Assembly (NCBI GenBank): GCA_002255955.1
Contig: NKIM01000048.1
Span: forward strand, 1-35,155
DNA: 35,155 nt
Origin: Burkholderiales bacterium PBB2
GTDB lineage: Bacteria > Pseudomonadota > Gammaproteobacteria > Burkholderiales > Burkholderiaceae_C
Direction of reading: 5' to 3'
The notes under the pieces: model-generated
The model's database searches: none
Told to the model about the DNA's origin: nothing
Seen by the model: only the letters and a program-made list of their open reading frames with translations
In this document: positions 8,290 to 17,091 of the stretch, one piece after another
How the letters are laid out: each line of letters begins with the position of its first letter
How positions within the stretch are numbered: position 1 is the first letter of the stretch
Translations under genes and position numbers: made by a program

Positions 8290-9279
8290 ATGAACTTGCG
8301 CGCCGATTTCGACAAGATCGAGCTTCAACTCGTGCGAGTCTTGCATACCGTGATCAGCGAGCAAAGCGTCTCGAAGGCAGCCCTGCGCCTGCACAGCACG
8401 CAGCCGGCCGTCAGCGCCCAGCTGCGGCGCCTGCGTGCGCTCACGGGCGATGCGCTGCTGGTGCGCAGCGGCGCTGGCATGCGGCCCACCGCCACGGCGC
8501 TGGAGCTGTTGGAGCCGGCCCAGCGCCTGCTGCAGGACGCGGCCCGCCTGTTCGGTGCGCCCCAGCGCAGCAGCCGTGGCGCCGGCTTTGACCCGGCCAG
8601 CGCCGAGCTGAACCTGCGCATTGCCGCCAGCGATTACCTCGACCCGCTCTTCCTGCCCGAGCTGGTGTCACGCCTGCAGCGCCTGTCGCCGGGCCTGCGC
8701 CTGGACTTGCAGCCGCTTTCGGCCGAGTTCGATTACCGCCGCGGCCTGGCCAGCGGCCAGATCGATCTGGTCATCGGCAACTGGCTGCGCCCGCCGGAGG
8801 AGCTGCACCTGGGACGCTTGTTCAGCGACGAGGTGGTTTGCCTGGTGGCGCGCGACCACCCCCTCCTTAAGCTGCGGCCCAAGGACTGGACCGTGCAGCG
8901 CTATCTGGACAGCCAGCATCTGGCGCCCATGCCGCTGTCGGCCGGCCAGCCGGGCGTGATCGACCAGCATCTGGCCGAGCAGGGCCTGACGCGCCAGATC
9001 GCCGTGCGCAGCGCTCACTTTGGCCAGCTGCCGCTGATGGTGGCGCGCAGCTCCCTGGTGCTGACCACCGGCCGCCAGTTCTGCAGCCGCTACCTGGCCA
9101 GCCTGCCGGTGGCGGTGCTGCGCTGCCCGGTGGCGTTTCCGCGGCTGAGCTATTACCAGCTCTGGCATGCGCTCTCGCACCAAGCCGCCGCCCAGCGCTG
9201 GCTGCGCGAGCAGGTGCGGGAGGTGGCCCGTGAACTCGCTCGCAGCGCGGTCGCCAAGAAGGCGGCGGAAGCCACTTGA
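8290..9279 (+). CDS. LysR-family transcriptional regulator of the purine locus
   Basis: A 329-residue LysR-type regulator. The N-terminal winged helix-turn-helix spans about residues 5-65 (SVSKAALRLHSTQPAVSAQLRRL, then GDALLVRSGAGMRPT). A LysR substrate-binding domain follows from about residue 95 (LNLRIAASDYLDPLFLPELV). The ATG at 8290 is preferred because LysR proteins usually start close to the helix-turn-helix; an in-frame ATG at 8278 adds four residues. Neither has a good ribosome-binding site. It is divergent from xdhAB and lies 39 bp upstream of guaD on the same strand, so it is well placed to control both purine arms. Its inducer would plausibly be a purine such as xanthine or urate, which is inference. 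Confidence 0.93.
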   Translation: MNLRADFDKIELQLVRVLHTVISEQSVSKAALRLHSTQPAVSAQLRRLRALTGDALLVRSGAGMRPTATALELLEPAQRLLQDAARLFGAPQRSSRGAGFDPASAELNLRIAASDYLDPLFLPELVSRLQRLSPGLRLDLQPLSAEFDYRRGLASGQIDLVIGNWLRPPEELHLGRLFSDEVVCLVARDHPLLKLRPKDWTVQRYLDSQHLAPMPLSAGQPGVIDQHLAEQGLTRQIAVRSAHFGQLPLMVARSSLVLTTGRQFCSRYLASLPVAVLRCPVAFPRLSYYQLWHALSHQAAAQRWLREQVREVARELARSAVAKKAAEAT

Positions 9280-9318
9280 TGCGGCGATGCGCCCGACCCC
9301 CAATTTTTGAACCCTTCC

Positions 9319-10671
9319 ATGCCCGATTTGAACCCTTCGACCCCCTCCGCCGGCCCCGGCCGCAAGCTCGCCCTGCGCGGCGACCTGCTGGACTTCAGCG
9401 CCCAGCCCGACTGGGGCCAGCTGGACAGCCCGGCCGTGCGTTTCCAGCCCGACCACTGGCTGCTGATCGACGAGGCCGGCCGCATCGCCGGCACCCAGGC
9501 GCAAGAGCCCGACGCCAGCTGGCAGCAGGTGGACCACCGCGGCCGCCTGATCCTGCCGGGCTTCATCGACACCCATGTGCACTGCCCGCAGCTGGACGTG
9601 ATCGCCTCCTACGGCGCCGAGCTGCTGGACTGGCTCAACCGCTACACCTTCCCGGCCGAGCGGCGCTATGCCGACCCGGCCGTGGCGGCGGCCGGCGCGG
9701 CGCGTTTTCTGGATGCGCTGCTGGCTCATGGCAGCACCTCGGCCGTGGTGTTTCCGACCGTGCACAAGGGCTCGGCCGAGGCCTTGTTCGCCGCGGCCGA
9801 GGCGCGCGGCATGCGCCTGATCACCGGCAAGGTGCTGATGGACCGCCATGCGCCGCCCGAGCTGCTGGACGATGTGGCCGGCGCCGAGCGCGATTGCATC
9901 GGTCTGATCCAGCGCTGGCATGGCAAGGGCCGCCTGGCGTACGCCGTGACCCCGCGTTTCGCCCCCACCAGCAGCCCGGCCCAGCTGGCCATGGCCGGCG
10001 CGCTGTGCCGCGCCGATGCTTCGCTCTACATGCAAACCCATGTGGCCGAAAACCGCGATGAGGTGCGCTGGGTGGCCGAGCTCTTCCCCGAGGCGCGCAG
10101 CTACCTCGATGTCTACGAGCGGGTCGGCCTGCTGCATGAGCGCGCCATCCTGGCCCACGGCATCTGGCTGGACGAGACCGACCGGCGGCTGCTGGCCGCG
10201 CGCGGCGGGCAGGTGGCGCACAGCCCGTCCAGCAATCTCTTCCTGGGCAGCGGCTTGTTCGACTGGCCGGCGGCGCGGGCCAGCGGCCTGGGTGTCAGCA
10301 TGGCCAGCGATGTGGGCGGCGGCACGAGCTTGTCCATGCAGCGCAATCTGCTGGACGCCTACAAGATCCAGGCTTTGTCGGGCCAGCGCCTGAGTGCCTG
10401 GGTGGCTTTGCATGCGGCCACCCGCGGTGCGGCGGAAGCCCTGGGTTTGCAGCAGGAAGTGGGCCACTTTGGCCTCGGTACACTGGCCGATGTGTGTGTT
10501 TGGGATTGGGCCCGTGGCCCGGTGGCCCAGGCACGCGACGAGCGGGTGGCGCCCGGCCATGAGCCTCAAGCTTTGCATGAACGCGTGTTCGCCTGGATGA
10601 GTTTGTCCGACGAGCGCAATCTGCACAGCTGCTATGTGGCCGGCCAGTGCCGCCACCAGCGGGATTCATAG
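9319..10671 (+). CDS. guaD: Guanine deaminase
   Basis: A 450-residue amidohydrolase that deaminates guanine to xanthine plus ammonia, feeding xanthine dehydrogenase. Zinc ligands and catalytic residues of the family are visible. GFIDTHVHCPQLD supplies H86 and H88. QTHVAEN supplies H241 and E244. LAHGIWL supplies H280, and SDVGGGTS supplies D331. PQLDVIASYG and the GTSLSMQRN region are typical of GuaD rather than of other amidohydrolases. The ATG at 9319 is chosen over an in-frame TTG at 9307; neither has a clear ribosome-binding site. It lies 39 bp after the LysR gene and 50 bp before the ABC importer, all on one strand, which points to one transcriptional unit for purine use. Confidence 0.95.
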   Translation: MPDLNPSTPSAGPGRKLALRGDLLDFSAQPDWGQLDSPAVRFQPDHWLLIDEAGRIAGTQAQEPDASWQQVDHRGRLILPGFIDTHVHCPQLDVIASYGAELLDWLNRYTFPAERRYADPAVAAAGAARFLDALLAHGSTSAVVFPTVHKGSAEALFAAAEARGMRLITGKVLMDRHAPPELLDDVAGAERDCIGLIQRWHGKGRLAYAVTPRFAPTSSPAQLAMAGALCRADASLYMQTHVAENRDEVRWVAELFPEARSYLDVYERVGLLHERAILAHGIWLDETDRRLLAARGGQVAHSPSSNLFLGSGLFDWPAARASGLGVSMASDVGGGTSLSMQRNLLDAYKIQALSGQRLSAWVALHAATRGAAEALGLQQEVGHFGLGTLADVCVWDWARGPVAQARDERVAPGHEPQALHERVFAWMSLSDERNLHSCYVAGQCRHQRDS

Positions 10672-10721
10672 ACTTCTTTGTTTTTGATTGATTGACTTGC
10701 GCCAGCCGGATTGACGACCCC

Positions 10722-12272
10722 ATGACTTTGCGACTCGCACTCACCGGCATCAGCAAGCAATACCCGGCCGTCAAGGCCAATGACGACATCAGCCTGTCGG
10801 TGCAGCCCGGCCAGATCCATGCGGTGCTGGGCGAGAACGGCGCGGGCAAGTCCACGCTGATGAAGATCATCTACGGCGCCGTCCAGCCCGACGCCGGCCA
10901 GATGCTCTGGAACGGCCAGCCCGTGCGCCTGAAAAGCCCGGCCCAGGCCCGGGCCCTGGGCATCAGCATGGTCTACCAGCACTTCTCGCTGTTCGACACG
11001 CTGACGGCGGCCGAGAACGTCTGGCTGGGCCTGGACAAGGCCTTCAGCCTGGCCGAGGTGATCGCCCGCATGCAGCAGCTCTCGGCCAGCTATGGCCTGG
11101 AGGTGGACCCGTCCCGGCCGGTGCATTCGCTCTCGGTGGGCGAGCGGCAGCGGGTGGAGATCCTGCGCGCGCTGCTCACTGAGCCGCAACTTCTGATTCT
11201 CGACGAGCCGACCTCGGTGCTGACCCCGCGCGCCGTCGAGCAGCTCTTTGCCACCCTGCGCCAGCTGGCCACCCAGGGCTGCGCCATCCTCTACATCAGC
11301 CACAAGCTGGACGAAATCCGCGCCCTGTGCAGCCATTGCACGGTGCTGCGCGCTGGCCGGGTGACCGGCGAGGTGGACCCGCGCACGCAGAGCAGCGCCG
11401 AGCTCTCGCGCCTGATGATTGGTGCCGAGCCGCCGGCCCTGCCCAGCCGGGCAGCCAAGGCCGGCGCGCTGGCGCTGGAGGTGCAGCGCCTGAGCCTGGC
11501 CAAGGCCCAGCCCTTTGGCAGCACCTTGGTCGATGTGGGCCTGCGTCTGCATGCCGGCGAGATCCTCGGCGTGGCGGGCGTCTCGGGCAATGGCCAGCAG
11601 GAGCTGTTGGCGGCGCTGAGCGGCGAAGACCCGCGCGCGCCGCGCGGCAGCGTGCAGCTCTTCGGCAGCGACATCGCCCGCGCCAGCCCGCGCCGCCGCC
11701 GCCGCATGGGCCTGCATTTCGTGCCCGAGGAGCGCCTGGGCCGCGGCGCCGTGCCCGAGCTCTCGCTGGCGCAGAACACCTTGCTGACCCGCACCGAGGC
11801 CGTCACGCGCTGGGGTTGGCTGCGCCAGGCCCAGGTGCAGCGCCTGGCCCAGCATTTGATCTCCCGCTACCAGGTGCGCGCCGGTGGCGCCGGGGCAGCG
11901 GCGCGCAGCCTTTCGGGCGGCAATTTGCAGAAATTCATCGTCGGCCGCGAGATCGATGCGGCGCCCAAGGTGCTGCTGATCGCGCAGCCGACCTGGGGTG
12001 TCGATGTGGGGGCGGCGGCGCAGATCCGCGCCGAGCTGCTGCGCCTGCGCGATGCCGGCTGTGCGATTTTGGTGATCAGCGAGGAGCTGGACGAATTGTT
12101 TGAACTCTCTGACCGCCTGGCCGTCATGGCCCAGGGACGTCTGTCGCCGGCCGTGCCGGTGGCCGAGACCAGCCGGGCACAAATCGGCGAATGGATGAGC
12201 GGGCTGTGGGGCCGCGAGAGCTCGCGAGAGGCAGGTGGTGGTGGAGGAGGAGGCGCGCATGTTCCGGCTTGA
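10722..12272 (+). CDS. Nucleoside/purine-type ABC transporter, ATP-binding protein
   Basis: A 516-residue tandem ABC ATPase of the simple-sugar/nucleoside (RbsA-like, BMP-associated) type. Domain 1 has a full Walker A (GENGAGKST, 37-45), signature LSVGE (137-141) and Walker B LLILDEP (157-163). Domain 2 is degenerate, as is usual here: GVSGNGQQE replaces the P-loop, LSGGNLQKF is kept, and IAQPTWGVD replaces Walker B. Such proteins power import with one competent and one degraded site. The ATG at 10722 gives the family N-terminus; an upstream in-frame TTG at 10692 adds nothing recognisable. The next gene starts inside its last 14 bases, so the two are tightly coupled. Linkage to guaD and xdhAB suggests the cargo is a purine base or nucleoside. 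Confidence 0.95.
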   Translation: MTLRLALTGISKQYPAVKANDDISLSVQPGQIHAVLGENGAGKSTLMKIIYGAVQPDAGQMLWNGQPVRLKSPAQARALGISMVYQHFSLFDTLTAAENVWLGLDKAFSLAEVIARMQQLSASYGLEVDPSRPVHSLSVGERQRVEILRALLTEPQLLILDEPTSVLTPRAVEQLFATLRQLATQGCAILYISHKLDEIRALCSHCTVLRAGRVTGEVDPRTQSSAELSRLMIGAEPPALPSRAAKAGALALEVQRLSLAKAQPFGSTLVDVGLRLHAGEILGVAGVSGNGQQELLAALSGEDPRAPRGSVQLFGSDIARASPRRRRRMGLHFVPEERLGRGAVPELSLAQNTLLTRTEAVTRWGWLRQAQVQRLAQHLISRYQVRAGGAGAAARSLSGGNLQKFIVGREIDAAPKVLLIAQPTWGVDVGAAAQIRAELLRLRDAGCAILVISEELDELFELSDRLAVMAQGRLSPAVPVAETSRAQIGEWMSGLWGRESSREAGGGGGGGAHVPA

Positions 12273-13344
12273 AACCCGCCCCCAGCCCTCCAAGCTGATG
12301 TCCCTGGCTTCGCCGTTGCTGGCCCTGGGCCTGACGGTGCTGCTTGGCGTGGGCCTCTTTCTGCTACTGGGCAAGGACCCGCTGCGTGGCCTGCAGATGT
12401 TCTTTTGGGAACCGATTCGCTCGGCCTATGCCTGGAGCGAGCTGGGCCTCAAGGCCACGCCCCTGGTGCTGATCGCCCTGGGCCTGGCCGTGTGCTTCCG
12501 TTCCAATGTCTGGAACATCGGCGCCGAGGGGCAGTTCATCATCGGCGCCCTGGCCGGCGGCTGGGTGGCCATGCAGGCCGGGCCGGACAGCAGCCGGTGG
12601 ATCGTGCTGGCCATCCTGGCCGCGGGCGTGGCCGGCGGCATGGCCTGGGCCGGCATCACGGCGCTGCTGCGCGCGCGCTTTCATGCCAATGAGATTCTGG
12701 TCAGCCTGATGCTGGTCTATGTGGCCGATCTGCTGCTCGGCTATCTGGTCTACGGGCCTTGGAAAGACCCGGCCGGCTACAACTTCCCGCAAAGCATCAG
12801 CTTTCTGGCCGTGACCAAGATCCCGCGCCTGATGGAGGGCTCGCGCCTGAACATCGGGGTGCTGATCGCGGCCGGCTCGGTGCTGGCCTTCTGGCTGCTG
12901 CTGTTCCGCACCTACGCCGGCTTTGCCCTGCAGGTGGGCGGCATGGCGCCGGCGGCGGCGCGCTACGCCGGCTTTTCGTCCAGCCGCGCGCTCTGGACGG
13001 CCTTGCTGCTTTCGGGCGCCATGGCCGGCCTGGCCGGCGCGCTGGAGGTGGCCGGGCCGCTGGGCCAGCTGACGCCGTATGTGCCGGCCGGCTACGGATT
13101 CGCCGCCATCATCGTGGCCTTTGTCGGCCGCCTGCATCCGGCGGGCATCGTGTTCTCGGGGCTCTTGATGAGCATGTTCTATATCGGCGGAGAGCTGGCG
13201 CAGTCGCGCCTGGGCCTGCCCAAGTCCATCACCGGTGTGTTCCAGGGCCTGCTGCTGTTTTCGCTGCTGGCCTGCGACACCTTGATCCACCACCGCATCC
13301 GTCTGCGCCGCCCGACTTCGGGTGCCGGCGCGGTGGGTGTTTGA
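12259..13344 (+). CDS. ABC transporter permease, BMP/nucleoside type (first)
   Basis: A 361-residue inner-membrane permease with about 8-10 hydrophobic segments. The conserved family motif GLAVCFRSNVWNIGAEGQ lies near residues 75-92. It resembles the larger permease of nucleoside importers such as the RnsC/NupB type. The ATG at 12259 is well supported: GGAGGAGG lies about six bases upstream, within the end of the ATPase gene that it overlaps by 14 bp. An in-frame GTG at 12235 is less likely. With the following permease it would form the heterodimeric membrane channel for the ATPase and the lipoprotein receptor. Confidence 0.94.
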   Translation: MFRLETRPQPSKLMSLASPLLALGLTVLLGVGLFLLLGKDPLRGLQMFFWEPIRSAYAWSELGLKATPLVLIALGLAVCFRSNVWNIGAEGQFIIGALAGGWVAMQAGPDSSRWIVLAILAAGVAGGMAWAGITALLRARFHANEILVSLMLVYVADLLLGYLVYGPWKDPAGYNFPQSISFLAVTKIPRLMEGSRLNIGVLIAAGSVLAFWLLLFRTYAGFALQVGGMAPAAARYAGFSSSRALWTALLLSGAMAGLAGALEVAGPLGQLTPYVPAGYGFAAIIVAFVGRLHPAGIVFSGLLMSMFYIGGELAQSRLGLPKSITGVFQGLLLFSLLACDTLIHHRIRLRRPTSGAGAVGV

Positions 13345-13351
13345 GGCTGCC

Positions 13352-14272
13352 ATGGACGCCATTGCGCTTCTGATCGCCGCCTCGCTGAACGCCGGCACCT
13401 TGCTGGCCCTGGCGGCCCTGGGCCTGCTCATCAACGAGCGGGCCGGCATCGTCAACCTCGGGGCCGAAGGCCTGATGCTGGTGGCCGCTATCGCCGGCTA
13501 TGCCACCGCCGTGCACAGCGGCAGCGATGTGCTGGCCTTTGCCGCCGGCATGGGCGCTGGCGGCCTGCTGGCGGCCTTGTTCGGGCTGCTGGTGATCTGG
13601 CTCAACACCAACCAGTACGCCGCCGGCCTGGCGCTGAGCTTGTTCGGCAGCGGCTTCTCGGCCTTTGTCGGCCTGCGCTACACGCAGGAGAAGCTGGGCC
13701 CGCGGCCGAGTTTCGAGATCCCGGTCCTGGCCGACATCCCCTTCATCGGCCCGGCCTTGTTCAAGCAGCATCCGCTGGTCTATGCGGCCATGGCCTTGAC
13801 GCTGTTCCTGGCCTGGTTCCTGTATCGCTCGCGCGCCGGCCTGGTGCTGCGCGCGGTGGGCGAGTCGCCGGAGTCCGCGCATGCGCTCGGTTACCCCGTG
13901 CGGCGCATCCGCCTGGCGGCGGTGGTGGCCGGCGGGGCGCTGTGCGGGCTGGCGGGCGCTTTTCTCTCGGTGGTCTACACGCCGCTGTGGGTGGAGGGCA
14001 TGACGGCCGGCAAGGGCTGGATCGCCCTGGCCCTGACGACTTTTGCCACCTGGCGCCCGGCGCGTGTGCTGGCTGGTGCCTATCTCTTCGGCTTTGTCAC
14101 CATGCTGCAGTTCCATCTGCAAGGGCAGGGCGTGCAGATCGCCAGCCAGTTCTTGAGCATGCTGCCCTACCTCAGCACGATTGCTGTGCTGGTGCTGATC
14201 TCCAGCAAGCCCGGTTTCATTCGTGCCAATATGCCGGCTGCCTTGGGCAAGCCGTTTTTCCCAGGTTCCTGA
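13352..14272 (+). CDS. ABC transporter permease, BMP/nucleoside type (second)
   Basis: The 306-residue shorter partner permease. The motif INERAGIVNLGAEGLML (about residues 27-43) is the hallmark of this second subunit, followed by alternating hydrophobic segments to the C-terminus. The later SRAGLVLRAVGESPESAHALGYPV is the cytoplasmic coupling-loop region that contacts the ATPase. The ATG at 13352, with GAGG upstream and 7 bp after the previous stop, is preferred over an in-frame GTG at 13322. The partner lipoprotein gene follows after 57 bp. The four genes together form a complete importer. Confidence 0.94.
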   Translation: MDAIALLIAASLNAGTLLALAALGLLINERAGIVNLGAEGLMLVAAIAGYATAVHSGSDVLAFAAGMGAGGLLAALFGLLVIWLNTNQYAAGLALSLFGSGFSAFVGLRYTQEKLGPRPSFEIPVLADIPFIGPALFKQHPLVYAAMALTLFLAWFLYRSRAGLVLRAVGESPESAHALGYPVRRIRLAAVVAGGALCGLAGAFLSVVYTPLWVEGMTAGKGWIALALTTFATWRPARVLAGAYLFGFVTMLQFHLQGQGVQIASQFLSMLPYLSTIAVLVLISSKPGFIRANMPAALGKPFFPGS

Positions 14273-14329
14273 TCCCCCCGGTTCCTGACCCCTCTCTCTT
14301 TCGAAGCTTCATCACAAGGAGTGCGCACC

Positions 14330-15505
14330 ATGTCCTCGCCGTCTGATCTCCCCAAACGCCATGCCCTGAAACTGGCGGCCTGCTCGGGCCTGCTGCTCAG
14401 CGCCGCCCTGGTCGGCTGCGGCAAGAAGGAGGACGCTGCCGCGCCGTCCGCCGCGTCGGCACCGGCCTCGGCCAGCGCCGCCAAGGCCGAGCCGCTGAAG
14501 ATCGCGTTTGCCTATGTCGGCCCGGTCGGCGATGGCGGCTGGACCTTTGCCCATGACAACGCCCGCAAAGCGGTGGAGAAAGAGTTTGGCGACCGTGTGC
14601 AGACCAGCTTTGTCGAGAAGGTGCCCGAGGCGGCCGATGCCGAGCGCGTCTTCCGCGACATGGTGGGCCAGGGCAACCAGCTGATCTTTGGCACCACCTT
14701 CGGCTATGGCGAGTCCATGCTCAAGGTGGCGGCCGACAGCCCGAACGTCAAGTTCGAGCATGCCACCGGCTACAAGCAGGCCGCCAACCAGCGCACCTAC
14801 GACTCGCGCACCTACGAGGGCGCGTACATGGCCGGCGTGATCGCCGGCAAGATGAGCAAGAGCGGCGTGATCGGCGTGGTGGGCTCCATCCCCATCCCCG
14901 AGGTGATCCGCAACATCAACAGCTTCACCCTGGGCGCACAGACCGGCAATCCGAAGATCCAGGTCAAGGTGGTCTGGGTCAACAAGTGGTTCGACCCACC
15001 GCAAGAGACGGAAGCCGCGCAGACCCTGATCAACGGCGGCGCCGACGTGCTGATGCAGAACACCGACTCCAGCGCCGTGCTGCAGACGGCCGAGAAGAAC
15101 GGCAAGCTGGCCTTCGGCTGGGATTCCGACATGACCGCTTACGGCCCCAAAGCCCACCTGGGCTCGGCCGTCATCAACTGGGCGCCGTACTACATCGCCG
15201 CTGTGCGTGAGGCGCTGGACGGCAGCTGGGCGGCCGGCCCGGGCAAGCATGCCTGGTGGGGCGTCAAGGAAGGCGCGATCGACCTGGTCTCCATCTCCGA
15301 CAAGGTGCCCGCCGACACTCGCGCCGAAATCGACAAGATCAAGGCCGGCCTCAAGGACGGCAGCTTCACCATCTGGAAAGGCCCCTTGGTCGGCCAGGAC
15401 GGCAAGGAAGTGCTGAAGGCCGGCGAGGTGGCCGACGACAAATTCCTGTCCGGCATCAACTTCTACCTCAAGGGCGTGGAAGGCAAGGTGCCGAGCGGCA
15501 AGTAA
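14330..15505 (+). CDS. BMP-family substrate-binding lipoprotein of the ABC importer
   Basis: A 391-residue periplasmic binding lipoprotein with lipobox LVGC (Cys30), followed by a low-complexity Ala/Ser/Pro linker to about residue 60. The mature domain is BMP/PnrA-like: FAYVGPVGDGGWTFAHD binds near the pocket entrance, and FGTTFGYGE, NTDSSAVLQ and FGWDSDMTAYGP are further family motifs. Characterised relatives bind purine nucleosides, and several Burkholderiales copies sit beside purine-degradation genes. That fits guaD and xdhAB here, though xanthine or another purine base is equally possible. The start is clear: AAGGAG lies 8 bases before the ATG at 14330. It is the last gene of the rightward run and ends just before a strong terminator. 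Confidence 0.95.
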   Translation: MSSPSDLPKRHALKLAACSGLLLSAALVGCGKKEDAAAPSAASAPASASAAKAEPLKIAFAYVGPVGDGGWTFAHDNARKAVEKEFGDRVQTSFVEKVPEAADAERVFRDMVGQGNQLIFGTTFGYGESMLKVAADSPNVKFEHATGYKQAANQRTYDSRTYEGAYMAGVIAGKMSKSGVIGVVGSIPIPEVIRNINSFTLGAQTGNPKIQVKVVWVNKWFDPPQETEAAQTLINGGADVLMQNTDSSAVLQTAEKNGKLAFGWDSDMTAYGPKAHLGSAVINWAPYYIAAVREALDGSWAAGPGKHAWWGVKEGAIDLVSISDKVPADTRAEIDKIKAGLKDGSFTIWKGPLVGQDGKEVLKAGEVADDKFLSGINFYLKGVEGKVPSGK

Positions 15506-15548
15506 GCCTCGCTTGGCAGGCCGGGGCTGCGTGCCGCCGGCCAAACGC

Positions 15549-15581
15549 AAAAAGGGCGTGAACGAGGTTCACGCCCTTTTT
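15549..15581. terminator. Strong bidirectional intrinsic terminator
   Basis: A perfect 15-bp stem (AAAAAGGGCGTGAAC paired with its complement) closes on a three-base GAG loop. It has T-runs on both strands and lies between the convergent importer lipoprotein and EpsA-like genes. It ends the purine operon rightward and probably the regulator gene leftward. Confidence 0.92.
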
Positions 15582-15605
15582 GTTTGCTTTTTTGCAGTGC
15601 GCGGC

Positions 15606-16592
15606 TCAGTCGTCCTCGCGGACAGCGGCTTCCTCGCTGGGTGAGCGGCCCAGCAGGTTCATGGACATGGCGCGGGCCACGGCCTGGGCGCGGTTGGCGG
15701 CGTTGAGCTTGCGCAGAATCTTCTGCACATGGTTCTTCACCGTCAGGGCGCTGATGCCCAGCTTGACGCCGATCTGCAGATTGCTCATGCCCTCACGCAG
15801 CCAGCCCAGGATCTCGCGCTCGCGGTCGGTGATGCCGCAGGCGCCGGTCTGGCGGGCCTGGGCAGCAGCGGTGCGCGGCGCTTCGTGGATCTCGCGCTCC
15901 ACGGTTTGCACGCGCTGCCAGGTGCCGTGCAGATAGGGCGTCAGCAGCTCCAGCAGCATGGATTGCAGGGGCAAACCTTCGACCAGGGCATGGCTGCCCG
16001 ACGGGGCCAGCACAAAGAAGCTCTCTACCTCGGCCGGACGCTGCGGGCGCGAGATGCCGTGCACCCAGAGGCTGCTGTAGCCGCCGGCCAGCAGGGCCAG
16101 GCGCAGCGGCTCCAGCTCGGGCTCCAACAGCTCGACCACGTCGACATGCAGGGGCTTGCAGCGATGCTCAATCCAGCGCTGCTGCAGCAGTTGCAGCAGC
16201 GGGCTGCGGCTGTCGCTCAAGGCCAGCTGCAACTCGGACGCCACGGCCACATTGTTGAAGAGTTCGAAATGCAGCTCGCGGCGCTGGCGCTGGTAGGCGC
16301 CGCAGCTGAGCAGCTGGTGCGGCAGCAGGATCTGCAGATTGCTCTGCGTCCAGACGAAGAACTGGTAGCGGCGGCGCACCTCGAGCGCGGTCTCGGCGGC
16401 GCGCACGATGGCCTCGACATGCTTGCCGTTCAGATAACCGCCATGTTCATCGCTGCGTGCGGGCGCTTCCAGCGCAGCCGGTGCCGCTGCGGGAAAGCCT
16501 GCAGGCAAGCCGCCCAGCGCAGGGGCAAGTGCGGCAGCAGAGTCAGGGGAAAGAGCGGGCGGGCAGTCGGGAAAGGTGTGCATGTCGTCCAT
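15606..16592 (-). CDS. LuxR-type regulator resembling EpsA (PEP-CTERM/XrtB-associated)
   Basis: A 328-residue regulator. The C-terminal LuxR/GerE helix-turn-helix (about 250-312) reads ITDREREILGWLREGMSNLQ followed by ALTVKNHVQKILRKLNAANR, which matches the family well. The N-terminal two-thirds, beginning near RRRYQFFVWTQSNLQILLPHQLL, resembles the EpsA regulators linked to exopolysaccharide and exosortase loci in betaproteobacteria. It has no receiver or autoinducer-binding signature that I can identify. The first 65 residues are Ala/Pro-rich and probably disordered; a second ATG nine bases in (16583) is an equally valid start. No exopolysaccharide or exosortase gene is in the window, so the EpsA label rests on sequence resemblance from memory. 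Confidence 0.8.
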   Translation of the reverse strand: MDDMHTFPDCPPALSPDSAAALAPALGGLPAGFPAAAPAALEAPARSDEHGGYLNGKHVEAIVRAAETALEVRRRYQFFVWTQSNLQILLPHQLLSCGAYQRQRRELHFELFNNVAVASELQLALSDSRSPLLQLLQQRWIEHRCKPLHVDVVELLEPELEPLRLALLAGGYSSLWVHGISRPQRPAEVESFFVLAPSGSHALVEGLPLQSMLLELLTPYLHGTWQRVQTVEREIHEAPRTAAAQARQTGACGITDREREILGWLREGMSNLQIGVKLGISALTVKNHVQKILRKLNAANRAQAVARAMSMNLLGRSPSEEAAVREDD

Positions 16593-16874
16593 GGGTGTGC
16601 CGGTAGCGGCTGCCGGCGCAGCTTAAGTGGACGATGTGACGACTTGTTGACCCGGGCGCCTGCCTCGAAGTCTGGATCGCAATGCGAGGCTGAGCCGGGA
16701 TGCCGTTGAGATCTGGGGTGCAGAAACTTTGTTTTTCGTCAAATCACTGTCACAGATCGCATGCACAATGCAAGGCATCCAAGGCGAGAAACCGGCTGCA
16801 GATTGGGCAGAGTTCTGGAACCCGTCACCAGCGCGTTGGAAACCGTCGCTCCGCATGGAGTGTCCGGAAGTCAG

Positions 16875-16905
16875 AAGGGCCACAACCTCACGGTGCGTGG
16901 CCCTT
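16875..16905 (+). terminator. Candidate intrinsic terminator in the gene-poor region
   Basis: AAGGGCCAC (16875-16883) pairs perfectly with GTGGCCCTT (16897-16905) across a 13-base loop and is followed by TTGCTTTT. No protein gene precedes it on the + strand, so if real it would end an untranslated or small RNA started between about 16640 and 16800. Confidence 0.45.
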
Positions 16906-17091
16906 TGCTTTTGGATGGCCGGAATGTGTGGCGCGCATGTCGCAGATCCAGCGGCCTCGAATGCCGCCTGGCGATCGGCACTTGACGCTGCGCGCCCGGG
17001 GCCGCCACACTGCGCGGCAGCGGTGCTCGCTTGCTTTCTTGCTCGCTGCTTCGCTCTTCATCTTCCACCTCTCACTGCAAAGGAGTCCACC

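Noticed and set aside
8668-10656. 662-codon open frame antisense to lysR and guaD
   Set aside because: GC-rich shadow of two well-supported genes, with His/Gln/Ala-rich composition and no protein motifs. The same holds for the long antisense frames at 10632-12374, 12364-13455 and 21610-23892.
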